Of a stretch of 64,000 nt of DNA, positions 1-10,656 are shown one piece after another. Each line of letters begins with the position of its first letter. The stretch's first letter is position 1. The notes under the pieces were generated by a model. That model was not told the DNA's origin. It saw nothing but the letters and a program-made list of their open reading frames with translations, and ran no database searches. The DNA lies in the NCBI GenBank assembly GCA_963682055.1, contig OY821740.1, forward strand, positions 33,493,795 through 33,557,794. The letters are read 5' to 3'. This DNA comes from Primula veris. Lineage: Eukaryota; Streptophyta; Magnoliopsida; Ericales; Primulaceae. Both the position numbers and the translations under genes were made by a program.

Positions 1-619
1 TTTTGGTGATGACTCTCTAACGACTTCCCCGTCATTGTATCAGGGTCGAGCTGCCATTCCTTGATGCGAACTGGAATTTGCAGACCTAGTCGGTAGCTGA
101 TGCCTAGCGTCCGGTCTCTTTGCGTTTATTTGTCCATTTAGATCGTCCAGCAGGGTTGAAACTTCATTTATCATTGGAGCTGAATTGTCTAGTTGTCGTG
201 GCTATTTTCTTGTTCCCTAGTCTGATTTCTCCTTGTTCTTCTTGTTGCCGATGTGGAACGCTCCTCGTCGGAGTCCGACGGATTTTCGTCGATTATACCG
301 TCCACCTAGTGTGCGGAGTTGCGGTTGCTTATATGGGAAATTAGATGTCGAAGGTCAAATTTCTGATGTAAGGGCCTCGTATCTTCGATTCATTGCTAGA
401 AATGGTTCTAGTTCACCCGAATTGATGTGTATGTCGTTGCCACTTTGGCCGAAGAGGTTGAACTCTCTGGTCTGTCTATTCTTTGTATTGTCCAGAGTCG
501 TTCCAATCTCCTCGGGACGGTTTTCTTCAAGGACCGTTACCATTTTGCTTAGTCAGTTGAGTTGTGTGTTCGACTTCGAAACTAGCTTATACTGGATGAA
601 GTCTAGAGACGGCGCCATT
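1..619 (-). pseudogene. Decayed LTR-retrotransposon gag start, cut by the window edge
   Basis: On the minus strand an ATG at about 619 opens a reading frame that meets an in-frame TGA about 20 codons later, then continues through a 62-residue open stretch (543-355) before more stops. The stretch has the hydrophilic look of a plant retroelement gag N-terminus. The bases around the ATG (TGGCGCCGTCTC) resemble the tRNA-type primer binding site often seen as TGGCGCCGT in plant Ty3/gypsy elements. That would put an LTR on the higher-coordinate side and the rest of the element off the left edge. No catalytic domain is in view, so the superfamily is an inference. The plus-strand ORFs over the same bases look like shadows. 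Confidence 0.4.
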
Positions 620-1328
620 TGATAAATCATAGACTTTGGTCGGTTAAGTTGTGCTCATCAACAATTATAACTTAAACGGATAATGATAATAAATAGACGA
701 ACGTACAATCTTTATTGATTATTAAACAGTTATCGGTTATAGATCTCTTCAGTTACAATATGAACCTAACTATCTAATACTCAGTGAGATATCTTCGTCT
801 TCTTCCACGGTATTTCTCGTCGGGTGTACGGATTGACTTGATGCACTTAAGTGTATCTTTTATAGAGATAAACTCTGAGATTATACTGCTACTTGACTTT
901 ATTTACAAGGATATGTGCACTGTATGATATTAACATATGGCAAATTACGCGTACTGTTCATGGGCTTTTAGTTTAGTGGGTTCCTATTATCTAGGATTAG
1001 TCAAATGGCTTATTAATTGCCTCCCTTGTTTATAGATGAAAAGACCTTTCTATATTTATCTTTTGATTGTTATACTTGTCTTTAATGCGTTGTATATTCA
1101 CTTTATTAAATGTATCGGGTATTTACCAAACAGATAATATTTGGTGTATTTTGATGGCATATCAAAACCAGTGTTAGCGCAATTTCTGTATTACGTATTC
1201 TTAGTTTTCCTATTGTGGAATTTTCACTTGAGAGATGTACAAAAAGTTGTGGTACTAGCTGGCTTGTGGCTTTATATTACGTTGTTGTTTTCAGATATAT
1301 TTAAATGGATCGGGAAATGCTAAGAACA
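620..1328 (-). mobile_element. Possible LTR of the left-edge retroelement
   Basis: The sequence begins TGATAAATC directly beside the primer-binding-like site and reaches a TAAGAACA end near 1328. On the minus strand this gives the expected TG...CA ends (TGTTCTTA ... GATTTATCA). No second LTR is in the window to confirm the limits, and I could not identify a target-site duplication. Nothing else is recognisable in this stretch. Confidence 0.25.
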
Positions 1329-1499
1329 AAACACAGAAACAAAAAAAAATATATGGAAGAGAGAACTAATATTATATATTTATGAATTTTTTTTGACTTG
1401 ATTACGAATGAAAGAAACGCCCTCTATTTGTATTAGTATTCGACCACAATCGATAGTAGAAATCAAAATCATCTAAGAGTCCAAAATCGCTTCTAGAAA

Positions 1500-2436
1500 A
1501 TCGACACTAGTTTTGGAACAGATCTTCATATAAAGATCATGAAGAAAAAAATAAAAGAAAATGATGTTCCAACTTATTAATATTCCGAGAAACTTAATGT
1601 GTGTTAAATTTACAACAATGGGGAAATAATTTGCTTAATCCTAGAAAGCAACTACCAAGCAAATAACTTTCCAACAAATAAAACTACTAAACAAATAATA
1701 CGAGTAGCTAAATATTTAAAACACAAGATCTCGACAAAACCTAATTAAGGACACAAACTCTGTCTTCAAAAAGACCATAATGCTAAAAATTTGAATAGTA
1801 CTCAGCTGTTAAAGAGGAGAAACCTATACAAACTACAAACTTATATATTCGAAACTTGGTCTAAAGGTGGAGGAAAATTTCTGTATATTTCCTAATTATT
1901 AAGAGGTGGATGATGATGTATTTTCTGAAGACGGGGGATTATTATTGTCTGCGATATTGAGGTTTAAATTTGCTAGCAATTTATGATTTGAAGCCGTCTC
2001 TTTTCGCTGTTCATCATCATCTCTTTTCTTTGCATTAAGGAAATGACCCACGCACCCTCTAGCTCTCTTTAGGGCGTGTAAATGCCGAGATTCAATGATT
2101 CATGCAAGTATGGTTGTAACTCAATTGGTTAGCTTCAATGTCATAATCTCATAATTACTGAATATATCAAGTATTGTACACGGCTAAATGGTAAACCTAA
2201 CTTCCAAATGCCTGCATATTGGATAATGGATACTAACTTAAGAAGTGATTTATGTAAATCCAGCAATTGTATTGAACGTAACTTTATGAAATTTTATTGA
2301 ACGTGATTTAGGGATACCCTAGTCAGATTTTTACTATTTTATTGTAAAGAAACTGAATTCTCCATTATTGCTGCTATAGAATGCCACTGCGTGATCCATT
2401 ACTGGATCTTAACAATTTGTTTTTAGGAGACCCAAG
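1500..2436. repeat. Copy A of a ~0.9-kb segmental duplication (NF-YA 3' end)
   Basis: This segment aligns along its length with 5958-6852. Shared landmarks are a stretch on growth of AACTTAATG, an identical TTAAATTTACAACAATGG, a block for NF-YA exon 5, and the end block GGAGACCCAAGCAAC / AGAGACCCAAGCAAC. Copy B holds the working NF-YA last exon; this copy holds only its relic. The two copies flank the B3 gene in the same orientation, so the arrangement is a dispersed direct duplication about 4.4 kb apart. Confidence 0.85.
1899..2113 (-). pseudogene. Broken copy of NF-YA exon 5
   Basis: The minus strand resembles the working last exon of NF-YA (6561-6358) over its whole length but cannot encode it. 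The 3' splice site ends in CAA where the working copy has CAG. Eight bases are inserted after the HES codons, and three more bases are added later, making 215 nt against 204, so the frame is lost. Several substitutions hit the GCGGR region (reads as TGCGTGGGTC). The equivalent of the stop codon remains (TAA). No A1-type exon lies upstream, so this is an exon-sized relic carried by a segmental duplication, not a retrocopy. Confidence 0.85.
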
Positions 2437-3828
2437 CAACGGGGAGTTCTTTTTTTTCATTACGCATATTATTAGTATCTATTAAGAACTCGGGATTGTC
2501 AATACCGGGTCTATATGGCTGTTTACATGGGTTTCTTTATTTAATCGCTGAATTCCTTTTACTCCCATGATTAAATGCTTACGAATGAGAAATGGTCACG
2601 ACCCGAGATTGCCAATCTCACGTCTACGTGGCTATTAACTCCACCAAATTATTACTTTTCAGATTTTGCTTTTATCGAATATATTCGATTCCGATAATTT
2701 CATTTAATGATCAATAAAATACAAAAAACAAATTGTCTTTTTATAAAATTATTTGATTTGACTCTACATTAATAAAATATATGATTTGACTATACGAATA
2801 TTTTTTATTATTTGATTTGACGATTCATCAAGAAAAACTCTATAAAACGTGAACGTTATTCGTTTAAAATAACAAACCAAAATTTGAATTCATTTTATCA
2901 TATTACTCTCTCTCTAGCTGATTTTATAATTCGTGTTATCAAGTATAGATAACAATTATAATATATGAGGAATAGATCTTAATTTATCTCCTCCGGATAA
3001 TACTCCCTCAGATACCCAATTTCCGATCGATCCTAATCAAAATATTTTTTTTCCATCTCAAAATATCAATTTCTCGACTGATTTCTATGGCAATGCTCAG
3101 TTTCCTTATGATCCATATTTTAATAATCATCCCAACCTGTATTTTGATAATCATCCATATTTTATAATTTTATGTGATTTTTTTATTTTTTATAATATTT
3201 TGTGATTTTTTTCATTTTTTATAATTTTTTTTTGTCATTTTTTTAAAATTTTGTGATTTTTTTATTTTTTTTGTGATTTTTTTTTTATTTTTTTGTGATT
3301 TTTTGTGTTTTTTTAATAAAAATACATTTTTTTTAATTTTTACAATTTTTTGTGATTTTTTTTCATTTATTTTGAGATTTTTTGCATTTTATATAATTTT
3401 ATGTGTTTTTTTTTCATTTTTTATGAAATATGTGTATGACGTTTTGGTAAATAAAGTAAATAATTAAAAAGTGGTACCTATAGAGAATATGAAATTATGG
3501 AGGTACCTAAGAGTAATATAATTTCAAAAGTGGTACCTATGGGGTATTATTTTATTTTAAATATCATAATTTTATTATTTACAACAAAAAAAAACACGTT
3601 TTATTCCTATTTCCATGTATCTTTAATCTCTTGTTTCAATTTAGAACCCAATTAGGAAAAGGAAACACTTATTAAACTTGAGATACAAGTTCTCCATTCC
3701 TAATCAGGATTCAGGTCAATATAAATTATAAATAGTTGAATACACATTAGGATTTATCAGAGAAACTATTCTCGTTTATTATCTCTGTTCAACTTATTCT
3801 CTAATTATTAATCTTATTGGCGATAGCT
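2437..3828. other. Intergenic region with a T-rich low-complexity block
   Basis: No gene is supported here. From about 3160 to 3445 the plus strand is almost pure T broken by repeated GTGATTTTTT and CATTTTTT words, a degenerate short tandem repeat. The small ORF in it (3273-3467) is a product of that composition. The ~370 bp before the B3 gene contain ordinary AT-rich sequence. Confidence 0.6.
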
Positions 3829-5010
3829 ATGTCTTTTCATGACTACAACGCTGATTATGCAAGGAGAAAGTGGGGTTTCAAAACTATTTCTAGCTTCGAT
3901 ACATTACCGAATATATCAAAAAGCAAAATAGTATGTCACAATATGAACATTCTGAAAGATCTCCCGAGCGAAATAAAGTTGTCTGTGATCAAGAAGTGCA
4001 TCAAGAACAAGTCCGATGATTATGTAGGCTTAGACTATCTGAATTTGTATCGCCCTCGTCGCAGCCAGCTTATTATTCAAGAAAATCTTATAGTTGAAAA
4101 AGATAGAAAAAGTTCAGATAACGACGAGAAGAACTGCGCCCCATCGCAGATAAAGAGTAAAAAGGTAATGACCAAGTTGGCTACGAAATCGACAGAGGAT
4201 TTGAAAAGAAAAGATAAGGAACACGAACTTCATATTGATGAACAGGATTCTAGAAATATTATTCCCAAGAGTAGGGGACATGTTAAATTCATCGATTCTG
4301 AAAAAGAGGACGAAGAATGGGTCCCGCCGACAAAGAAGGGAGAGGAAAAGAACCAGATAGTAGTCACTAATCCAACACTGGCGTGGCAAGAGGACATAAA
4401 GGGTAAAAGAATGGAACATGAAAATCATGTCGCTGAACCAGTTTCAAGAAATATTTTTAGCAAGAAAAGGGCATATGCTGAATTTACTGATTCTGAAGAA
4501 GACGAGGATGAGAACTGGACCGCGCCGAAGAAGAAGAGAGAGAAAAAGAATTCGAAGGTGACATTAGTTAAGCCACTGACTGACATCAAACCGGAGTTGC
4601 CAAACAAAATAAAGGGCAAAATCCAAGAATTAAATGGCAGCGACATTAGATGGTTGTTTACTAAGAGGCTTTTCTCCTCTGATGTTAACAAGAAGCTCGG
4701 GCGATTTTCTATGCCGTCAAATCAGATTGATGCAAGTTTTTTGAGAGACGACGAGATGAAAATTTTAGATAAAAAAGAAGGGATCGAGGTCCGACTGGTT
4801 GGACCCACAGGAGAGGTGTCGAAAAAGGTGTTGAAGAAATGGGACATGTGGAAAACCAGTGGTAAGGTTAGCTTCGTATATAATTTGATCAGTGGTTGGT
4901 ATGAAGATATTCTGAAAAAGAATGTACTGGAAGTTGGTCAGTTGGTTCATGTTTGGTCTTTTCGAGAGGGTACAAAGCTTTCTCTTGCTCTTGTTAAAGT
5001 TGATGAATAA
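3829..5010 (+). CDS. B3 domain-containing protein, DUF313 type
   Basis: Single-exon gene of 393 aa starting at the ATG at 3829 (the open frame extends 12 nt further but without an ATG). It begins MSFHDYNADYARRKWGF. The C-terminal ~120 residues (from about residue 272, DIRWLFTKRLFSSDVNKKLG) match the plant B3 fold of the At2g31720/DUF313 group: alternating short strands, a WDMWKT segment, a GWYEDIL segment and a VHVWSF segment near the end. The central part is lysine- and glutamate-rich, with KKKREKK as a likely nuclear signal, and contains two tandem copies of a ~50-residue unit. B3 proteins bind DNA in the nucleus, and the target of this subgroup is not known. The gene sits between two copies of a segmental duplication. 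The reading frame is intact over 1.18 kb, so it is probably functional. Confidence 0.85.
   Translation: MSFHDYNADYARRKWGFKTISSFDTLPNISKSKIVCHNMNILKDLPSEIKLSVIKKCIKNKSDDYVGLDYLNLYRPRRSQLIIQENLIVEKDRKSSDNDEKNCAPSQIKSKKVMTKLATKSTEDLKRKDKEHELHIDEQDSRNIIPKSRGHVKFIDSEKEDEEWVPPTKKGEEKNQIVVTNPTLAWQEDIKGKRMEHENHVAEPVSRNIFSKKRAYAEFTDSEEDEDENWTAPKKKREKKNSKVTLVKPLTDIKPELPNKIKGKIQELNGSDIRWLFTKRLFSSDVNKKLGRFSMPSNQIDASFLRDDEMKILDKKEGIEVRLVGPTGEVSKKVLKKWDMWKTSGKVSFVYNLISGWYEDILKKNVLEVGQLVHVWSFREGTKLSLALVKVDE
4201..4554 (+). repeat. Two-copy internal repeat in the B3 protein
   Basis: About residues 126-176 and 191-241 share the order: basic start, H-E-x-H, SRNI-x-x-K, a VKFIDSE / AEFTDSE acidic patch, E-W/N-W, PP or AP, then a lysine-rich end. 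The DNA copies lie at roughly 4204-4356 and 4399-4551. The copies have diverged, so the duplication is old compared with the rest of the window's tandem repeats. Confidence 0.75.
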
Positions 5011-5957
5011 GCTTATTAACGTTGTAGTTGTTAAAGTACAATGATGCATGGTTATCTGATATAAGTTTCTCCTTTTTTCTATTTAAATGTTCTCTTGCTT
5101 TATATTTATTTGTTTAGTAAGATTGTGATTAGGGGACGATTAATAATTTAGTCCGCGTCGTCTTTATATCTATAAGTTTATACAAGAATTAGAAAAGTGG
5201 CGCTCATCCGTTATTATGGTGTCGTTTGAGAACCAAGTGATTGTTGTTGCAAAAGTGACTTTTAAAAGAATTACTTCCGGTGGAAAAGTGTTTTGATTTT
5301 CATAACTTTTGTCTAGTGTTTTGGTATGTATAAAGTTAAAATAACTTAATAGCACAATAATTGATACTTCTCTCTCTAGGTATATTACTCCAATGTTCAT
5401 CTACTCATCTCTATTTCTTTAAAATCGTCGATCACCTCTCAATCTCATCATTTTATCCATCAATAATCATTCTGATATCTATACTGTGATCGGGTTCGCA
5501 ACCTCTATAGGATTAAAACACCCAATCAATATTTCTTTATTTAAAAGATGATTAATTTTCTTTGGTACCCTCATTATCTTTGTCCATGGTCCGATTCTCT
5601 ATGACGACGACAATCTGGTTATGTTTTCCGGTTGAGATATGTCAAGGAAAATTATGTTGGATTTGGAACTAGGGGAGGAGGTAAACTGCCATGTATGGTA
5701 TGCTTTGACAAGGGAAAGAAGCAAGAAGTAATTATTTTTTAATAGTCTATATTGAGACTTCTGTTGTATTGATATGCAACATTTTAAATTTCTTTCGTTT
5801 AGTGACTACGATAAAGCTAATATAAATGAATTTTGATATAGAGTAAAGTTACATAGGACTGTTGAGAATAACAGATATATCTGAAACTATCGCATCACTC
5901 TTTACAATCAAGCCACAGTGATGAACAACTTCTCTAATTCCAGTAATAACAAGAATA
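5011..5957. other. Intergenic region after the B3 gene, with a possible B3 tail remnant
   Basis: No intact gene is visible. A 30-codon frame at 5639-5731 (+) reads ...LDLELGEEVNCHVWYALTRE..., which resembles the last strands of a B3 domain (compare LEVGQLVHVWSF in the gene upstream). No earlier B3 strands can be traced in front of it, so this is only a weak hint of a degraded second copy. Confidence 0.3.
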
Positions 5958-6852
5958 TTAGAAGACAACTCATTTTGGAACAGGTCTTCAACTCTTTATA
6001 TGATCATGAAGAACAAAATAAAGGGGAAACAAAAAAGATGTTCCGATTTATTACTAATATTCAAAGAAACTTAATGCGTGTTAAATTTACAACAATGGGG
6101 AAAAGAATTTGCTTAATCCTAGAAAGCAACTACCAAGCAAATACCTTTCAGAAAAAATAAAAACCAAGCAAATAATATAAGTAGCTAAATATTTAAATCT
6201 CAAGATCTCGACAAAACCTAAGGACACAAACAAATCGATTTATCACTCTTAGTCTTCAAAGGGACCATAATGCTAAAAATTTGAATAATAATCGTCTGTT
6301 AAAGAGGAGAAACTATACAAACTACAAACTTATATATTAGAATATATTTCCTAATTACTAAGAGGTAGGCGATGATGCATTTTCCGAAGAAGGAGGATTA
6401 TTATTGTCTGCATTCAGGTTTAAATTTGCTGGCAATTTATTATTTGAAGCTGTCTCTTTCTGCTGTTCATCATCATCACTTTTCTTTGCATTGAGGAAAC
6501 GACCTCCACACCCTCTAGCTCTCTTTAGTGCGTGTAAATGCCGAGATTCATGCAAGTATGGCTGCAAGTCAATTGGTTAGTTTCAATGTCAAAATCTCGT
6601 GACTGAATATATCAAGTATTGTACACGACTAAATGGTAAACCTTATTTCCAAATGCCTGCATTGAATACTAACTTCAGAAGAGATTTATGTAAATCCAGC
6701 AATTTTTTTAAACTTTATTAAAATTTTAATCAACTAGTCAAATTTTTTATTTTATTGTAAAGAAGCTGAATTCTCCATTACTGCTATAGAATGCCACTTC
6801 GTCCTCCATTACCGGATCTTAACACTTTGTATTTAAGAGACCCAAGCAACTT
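5958..6852. repeat. Copy B of the segmental duplication (working NF-YA 3' end)
   Basis: Pairs with 1500-2436. It contains the last coding exon of NF-YA (6561-6358), its 3' untranslated sequence, and part of the preceding intron. The 80-aa plus-strand ORF at 5918-6160 is not conserved in copy A, where stops interrupt it, so I treat it as non-coding. Confidence 0.85.
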
Positions 6853-7693
6853 GATCTTTTTGGTTGCAGCATCCAGCTTAAAGCTTCTTGTTTCTTAAGG
6901 CCAAGATCTAGAAACTACTAGCTTTCAAGCAAATTATCTGGATTTTCTTAAAATTTTCAGAAGAAACACTAGGTCTTCCAGCTTAAGAGCCTCACGTCTT
7001 TTCAGGATAAGGATCCAGAAAATCGCAGATTTTTAAGCAAACAAGATGACTCTTTAATAGACAGGAAAATCGAATATAGGTTCATCCAGTTTTAGATCTT
7101 ATGGCCTTTTTCAGGCCAAAGAAAACTTAAAAACCCCCAGCTTTTGAGCTGGGCAACCGGAATTTATGTGAAAAAGCAAAAAGACTAATTATAAAAGCTG
7201 CAACCAAGAACAGACTAATATGGCAAAGAACTTGTTTGAGAATTGAAGTACTACTTAAAGACAATTTCAATAGATACCTTTCTGGGTTTGAGCTTCTTCT
7301 TACTCTCTGATTCAGCTTTTGCACGGGATTGTCGACGTCGTAAAATGCCATGGTATTGTTTTGCATTTACAAAGACAGGCTCCTCAACTGCTCCTGAGGG
7401 CAATGGAACGCCAGCTTGCTGGATTCCCATCAATTGAAAGTGAGGCTGGCACAAATCATAACCATGTTATCCGGTAAATTGTAATACCTATTCCCATTTT
7501 ACTTATGAACTGTACTAGGGGTGGGAAAAAAATCCGTAAATCCGCCCCGTAACCCAACCCGCATGGATTGGGACGGATTGGGGTGGGTTGAATGTCCAAA
7601 AAAAATCAATCCGCCCCGCCCCAATCCGCTATATATTTTACGGGTTGAGGTTCACAAACCGCGGGTTAATCCGCCCCAATCCGTTTCAACCCG

Positions 7694-7748
<55 letters not shown>

Positions 7749-10656
7749 CATTGTGTGTATTTTAAGATACCAACCTTTAATTATTGTTATATTTTAGTTT
7801 TATTACTTGTTCGTGAATGTTCTAAACGTACTTTGATTGGCTTTAATTTATATTTCTGTTTAAAATATTCAATTTATTTTAAAATTTGGGTTGATTATGC
7901 AAACTATGAAAAATAAAGGATCAAAATAAAAATTTAAGAATCAATCTAAACCCAACCCGCAATTTATTTTGCGGGTTGGATTGGGTTGGGTTATGGTTTT
8001 AATTGTAACGGGTTGGATTGGGTTGGGTTATGCTTTTAATTGTAACGGGTTGGATTGGGTTGGGTTGAGATTTAAATTTCATCAATCCGCCCCGCCATTT
8101 ATTTTACGGGTTGGGTTAGGATTGAAACAAATCCGCCCCAATCCGCCCCGTTCCCACCCCTAAACTGTACTACATTTGGGGTGGACTGGCCAGAAGAAAA
8201 GGCCAAGCTTTTAAGCTTAAAAACCCAACGTCTTTTCCTGGTCTCAATTAACCCAGGCTATAAGCTTAAAAGCTACTTCAGAACAAGTCCTCAACTGCTA
8301 CTAAAACAAATAATAATAGAGTGAGCTAGTTAGCTAATTTCGTATTAAAAGCTAAACTCCACTTATCCCAGAAACTGGGGTCTCAAAGCCTAATTTATAA
8401 TGGCCAATTATGAATTCATGTTGAAATAGTTAAATCAATCAGCAATTGACGAGGACGGGTTAATGTAACAGTGTAAGTAGATGAACAAGGAAAGAAGTGT
8501 ACCGTAAGTATCAGAAATATAAGAATATAATAAACATAAAGTAGGTAGGCGTACCATGGGTTGTGTCGGATAAGGCTGTGGAGGATATGGCTGTGTCTCA
8601 TAGGGAGCAAAGATGCTTCTGTAATAAGGATCTGGATATGGGTATGCTGTAGTTTGCCCCTGAAATATACAGTGCTCAAATTCATGACCCAGATATTTCA
8701 TTCAAATAATTATCAAGTTATGGTGTTAACCTGTCTTTGAAGCAAAATGATACCAGTAAGAACAAATTCACACTCTAAACCCCGAAATAAAAATAAAAAC
8801 AAAGGGGGAACAATATGGGCGGTGAAATTTAGTGCTTGAGAGGCTTTGAATTTACATGTTGGGGGATATTTCAATTTGGGCAATTTATAGCAAAAACAAG
8901 TGTATAGTTTCTTTAATTTAGGAAATATCCTTTCAAGTGTCAAGTTGTTTTCCGATAATGTCGAGGTGTTTTGACCAAATAGTAGCACAAAATTATTTGT
9001 GGCACTCTACTTGCCTAAAGTACACTATACTTAGCAGAGTATTATTTATTGTTAAATATAACTTTTGAACTAAGCTTATTTGCCCGTATTTGAGAACAAA
9101 AATTGACAATATATGATAATAATTTGACAGTATTTCATGTAAGTGAAAGAAACATAGAGAACATGTGACTTTGTTAAATAAGTTCCCCATCTTGCAATTA
9201 AGTGACATTCCCTTAAAAGATTACTTCAAAGTTCTACCCATTGCACTCCAGAAACTTCAAGTGTTATCAGTAGGATTTTCTTTTCATCCCCCATAGTGAC
9301 TTCTGTAGCTATTCCGGTAATTTGGATATTTGTGAAGAATCTCACTGTTACTTTGGAATTGAACGCTACAAGTAAACTGAAGCCAAACCAATTATTCTGC
9401 CAACGTGATGTGATGTGATGTGGCCTGACGCAGATATATGATGAAAAAATGAGGGGCACATGAATCTCTCAAATTTTAAGATTATTAGTCTCTACAATTT
9501 ATATTTCAAAGGAAACCCTTATAGTTGTTTGGTGCATTATAGTTTTACGCAAGAGTCCATCAGATAGAAGGTAGTCTATCAAGACTTTGAGACGCTATGC
9601 GTCTAAGTTTTCAGCTATAATTAGCACTCAGATTGGCATAATTTATACATCTTTTTCCTTGAAATAAATATTTACAATTGCACTTAACTTTTACCATAGT
9701 ATTTCCTAGGTCAAGTTGCAGAGCAGCAATATTGAAATAAATAATACTTAAATTTTACCATAGTATTTCCTAGACCGAGTTGCAGACCAGCAATATACTG
9801 AGCATTTGTAGTCTCTGTATCAGAATGAGAAACCTTAACCACATGGGGTGACGATTGAACTTGATCTTCGGAATCCTTTTGCAACTCATCAGCCTCGCTA
9901 TAATCTAAACAAAAACAATTACATTCTAATATAGCCGCAGTTATATAACGAGATTTTATCTCAAAAAATAAAAAGGGCCGAGTACTGTTGAATCCATTGA
10001 AGTAAACTTTATTTGTTAATAAACAATGGAAAACAAAATGAAAAGTGCCGCCATAATGACGCAAAAGAACATTTTGCCCCAAAGAGACCGAAATACACTT
10101 CATGATGTTATTTCAGGTACATATCAGCAACCGCACTAACTTCGACACGGTTTCTTAGCTAATACTAGAAATCTGAGTTAATTAAGTCGCATGATCAATT
10201 ATGAAAGCGTGCCGAAATGCTGTTTCTGCTTAAACTTTAAAAATATTAAAGAGTTGCTCCAATTTTTCAGAAAGAAAATGGTTTCGGAAAAGGTTACACA
10301 AAGTATCTTAAATATGAAAACACTGAAAGCATAATCTTAAAGTTGCAGATGTAAAAAGAAATTACGGTAATATGAAAACACTGAAAGCATAATCTTAAAG
10401 TTGCAGATGTAAAAAGAAATTACGGTAATATGGATATTATATGAAGATAATATTGAGTTTAACCACGTCATGGTGGGAACACATAATTATTCGACACATT
10501 TTTGGTTCTTGATCCCCAGGGTTGGAAAATACCCAAGACCACTAAGTAAATAGTTACATAATCACGTGCATTGGAAAGAAGATCCATAAGATGAAAGGAA
10601 AAAACAACCAAACTGGGAAGCGAATTACCGGAGTCGGCATGAGCAGAAGAAGTCAT
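6358..10656 (-). CDS. NF-YA: Nuclear transcription factor Y subunit A (NF-YA4/7-like)
   Basis: Five coding exons on the minus strand: 10656-10629, 9904-9759, 8659-8555, 7445-7278 and 6561-6358, total 651 nt, 216 aa, all phases joining. NF-YA binds the CCAAT box after joining the NF-YB/NF-YC dimer in the nucleus. The A1 helix (residues 114-132, [19 protein letters not shown]) contacts the NF-YB/C pair. The A2 part (150-173, starting [12 protein letters not shown] and ending CGGRFLN) reads CCAAT. The intron 7277-6562 splits A1 from A2. Residues 59-93 are rich in Y, P and Q ([17 protein letters not shown]). The C-terminus is acidic then N/S-rich. The 3' UTR shows no miR169-like site, fitting the NF-YA4/7 branch. 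The acceptor before exon 4 has a weak pyrimidine tract and is the least certain border. Confidence 0.93.
7516..8162. mobile_element. Non-autonomous hAT-like element in NF-YA intron
   Basis: A 647-bp element in the intron between coding exons 3 and 4. Its ends are perfect 12-bp inverted repeats (TAGGGGTGGGAA ... TTCCCACCCCTA), and it is flanked by an exact 8-bp direct repeat, AACTGTAC at 7508-7515 and 8163-8170, the target-site size of hAT elements. Inside, just after the left end and before the right end, there are many CCGCCCC/CAATCCGC words. A (TA)n run lies at about 7694-7746, and three near-copies of GGGTTGGATTGGGTTGGGTT lie at 7974-8067. No transposase is present. The exact ends and target duplication suggest a fairly recent insertion. 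Confidence 0.85.
9685..9800 (-). repeat. Tandem duplication over the NF-YA exon 2 donor site
   Basis: About 50 bp covering the end of exon 2 and its GT donor (9748-9800) is repeated about 63 bp downstream in the intron (9685-9735) with a few differences. The second copy keeps the ACTATG followed by GTAAAA donor. It could act as a decoy or alternative donor, but it changes the coding end if used. Confidence 0.7.
10312..10427. repeat. Two perfect 58-bp tandem copies in NF-YA intron
   Basis: The unit beginning ATATGAAAACACTGAAAGC and ending ATTACGGTA occurs twice back to back (10312-10369, 10370-10427) with no differences seen. It lies in the intron between coding exons 1 and 2, so a recent duplication event is likely. 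Confidence 0.9.

Noticed and set aside
120..622. Two overlapping plus-strand ORFs (74 and 129 aa)
   Set aside because: They lie opposite the gag-like frame, have no family features and cannot both be real.
1141..1323. 60-aa hydrophobic ORF
   Set aside because: It begins without an ATG in the sequence and lies in the putative LTR. The hydrophobic look follows from T-rich DNA.
5918..6160. 80-aa ORF in the NF-YA 3' region
   Set aside because: The duplicate at 1500-1700 has stops and gaps in the same frame, so there is no sign of selection.
5900..6357. miR169 target site in the NF-YA 3' UTR
   Set aside because: No stretch complementary to miR169 was found by eye in either the UTR or the last exon.
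7588..8163. ORFs inside the hAT-like element (131, 69 and 64 aa)
   Set aside because: They run through the (TA)n and G-rich repeats and lack any transposase feature.
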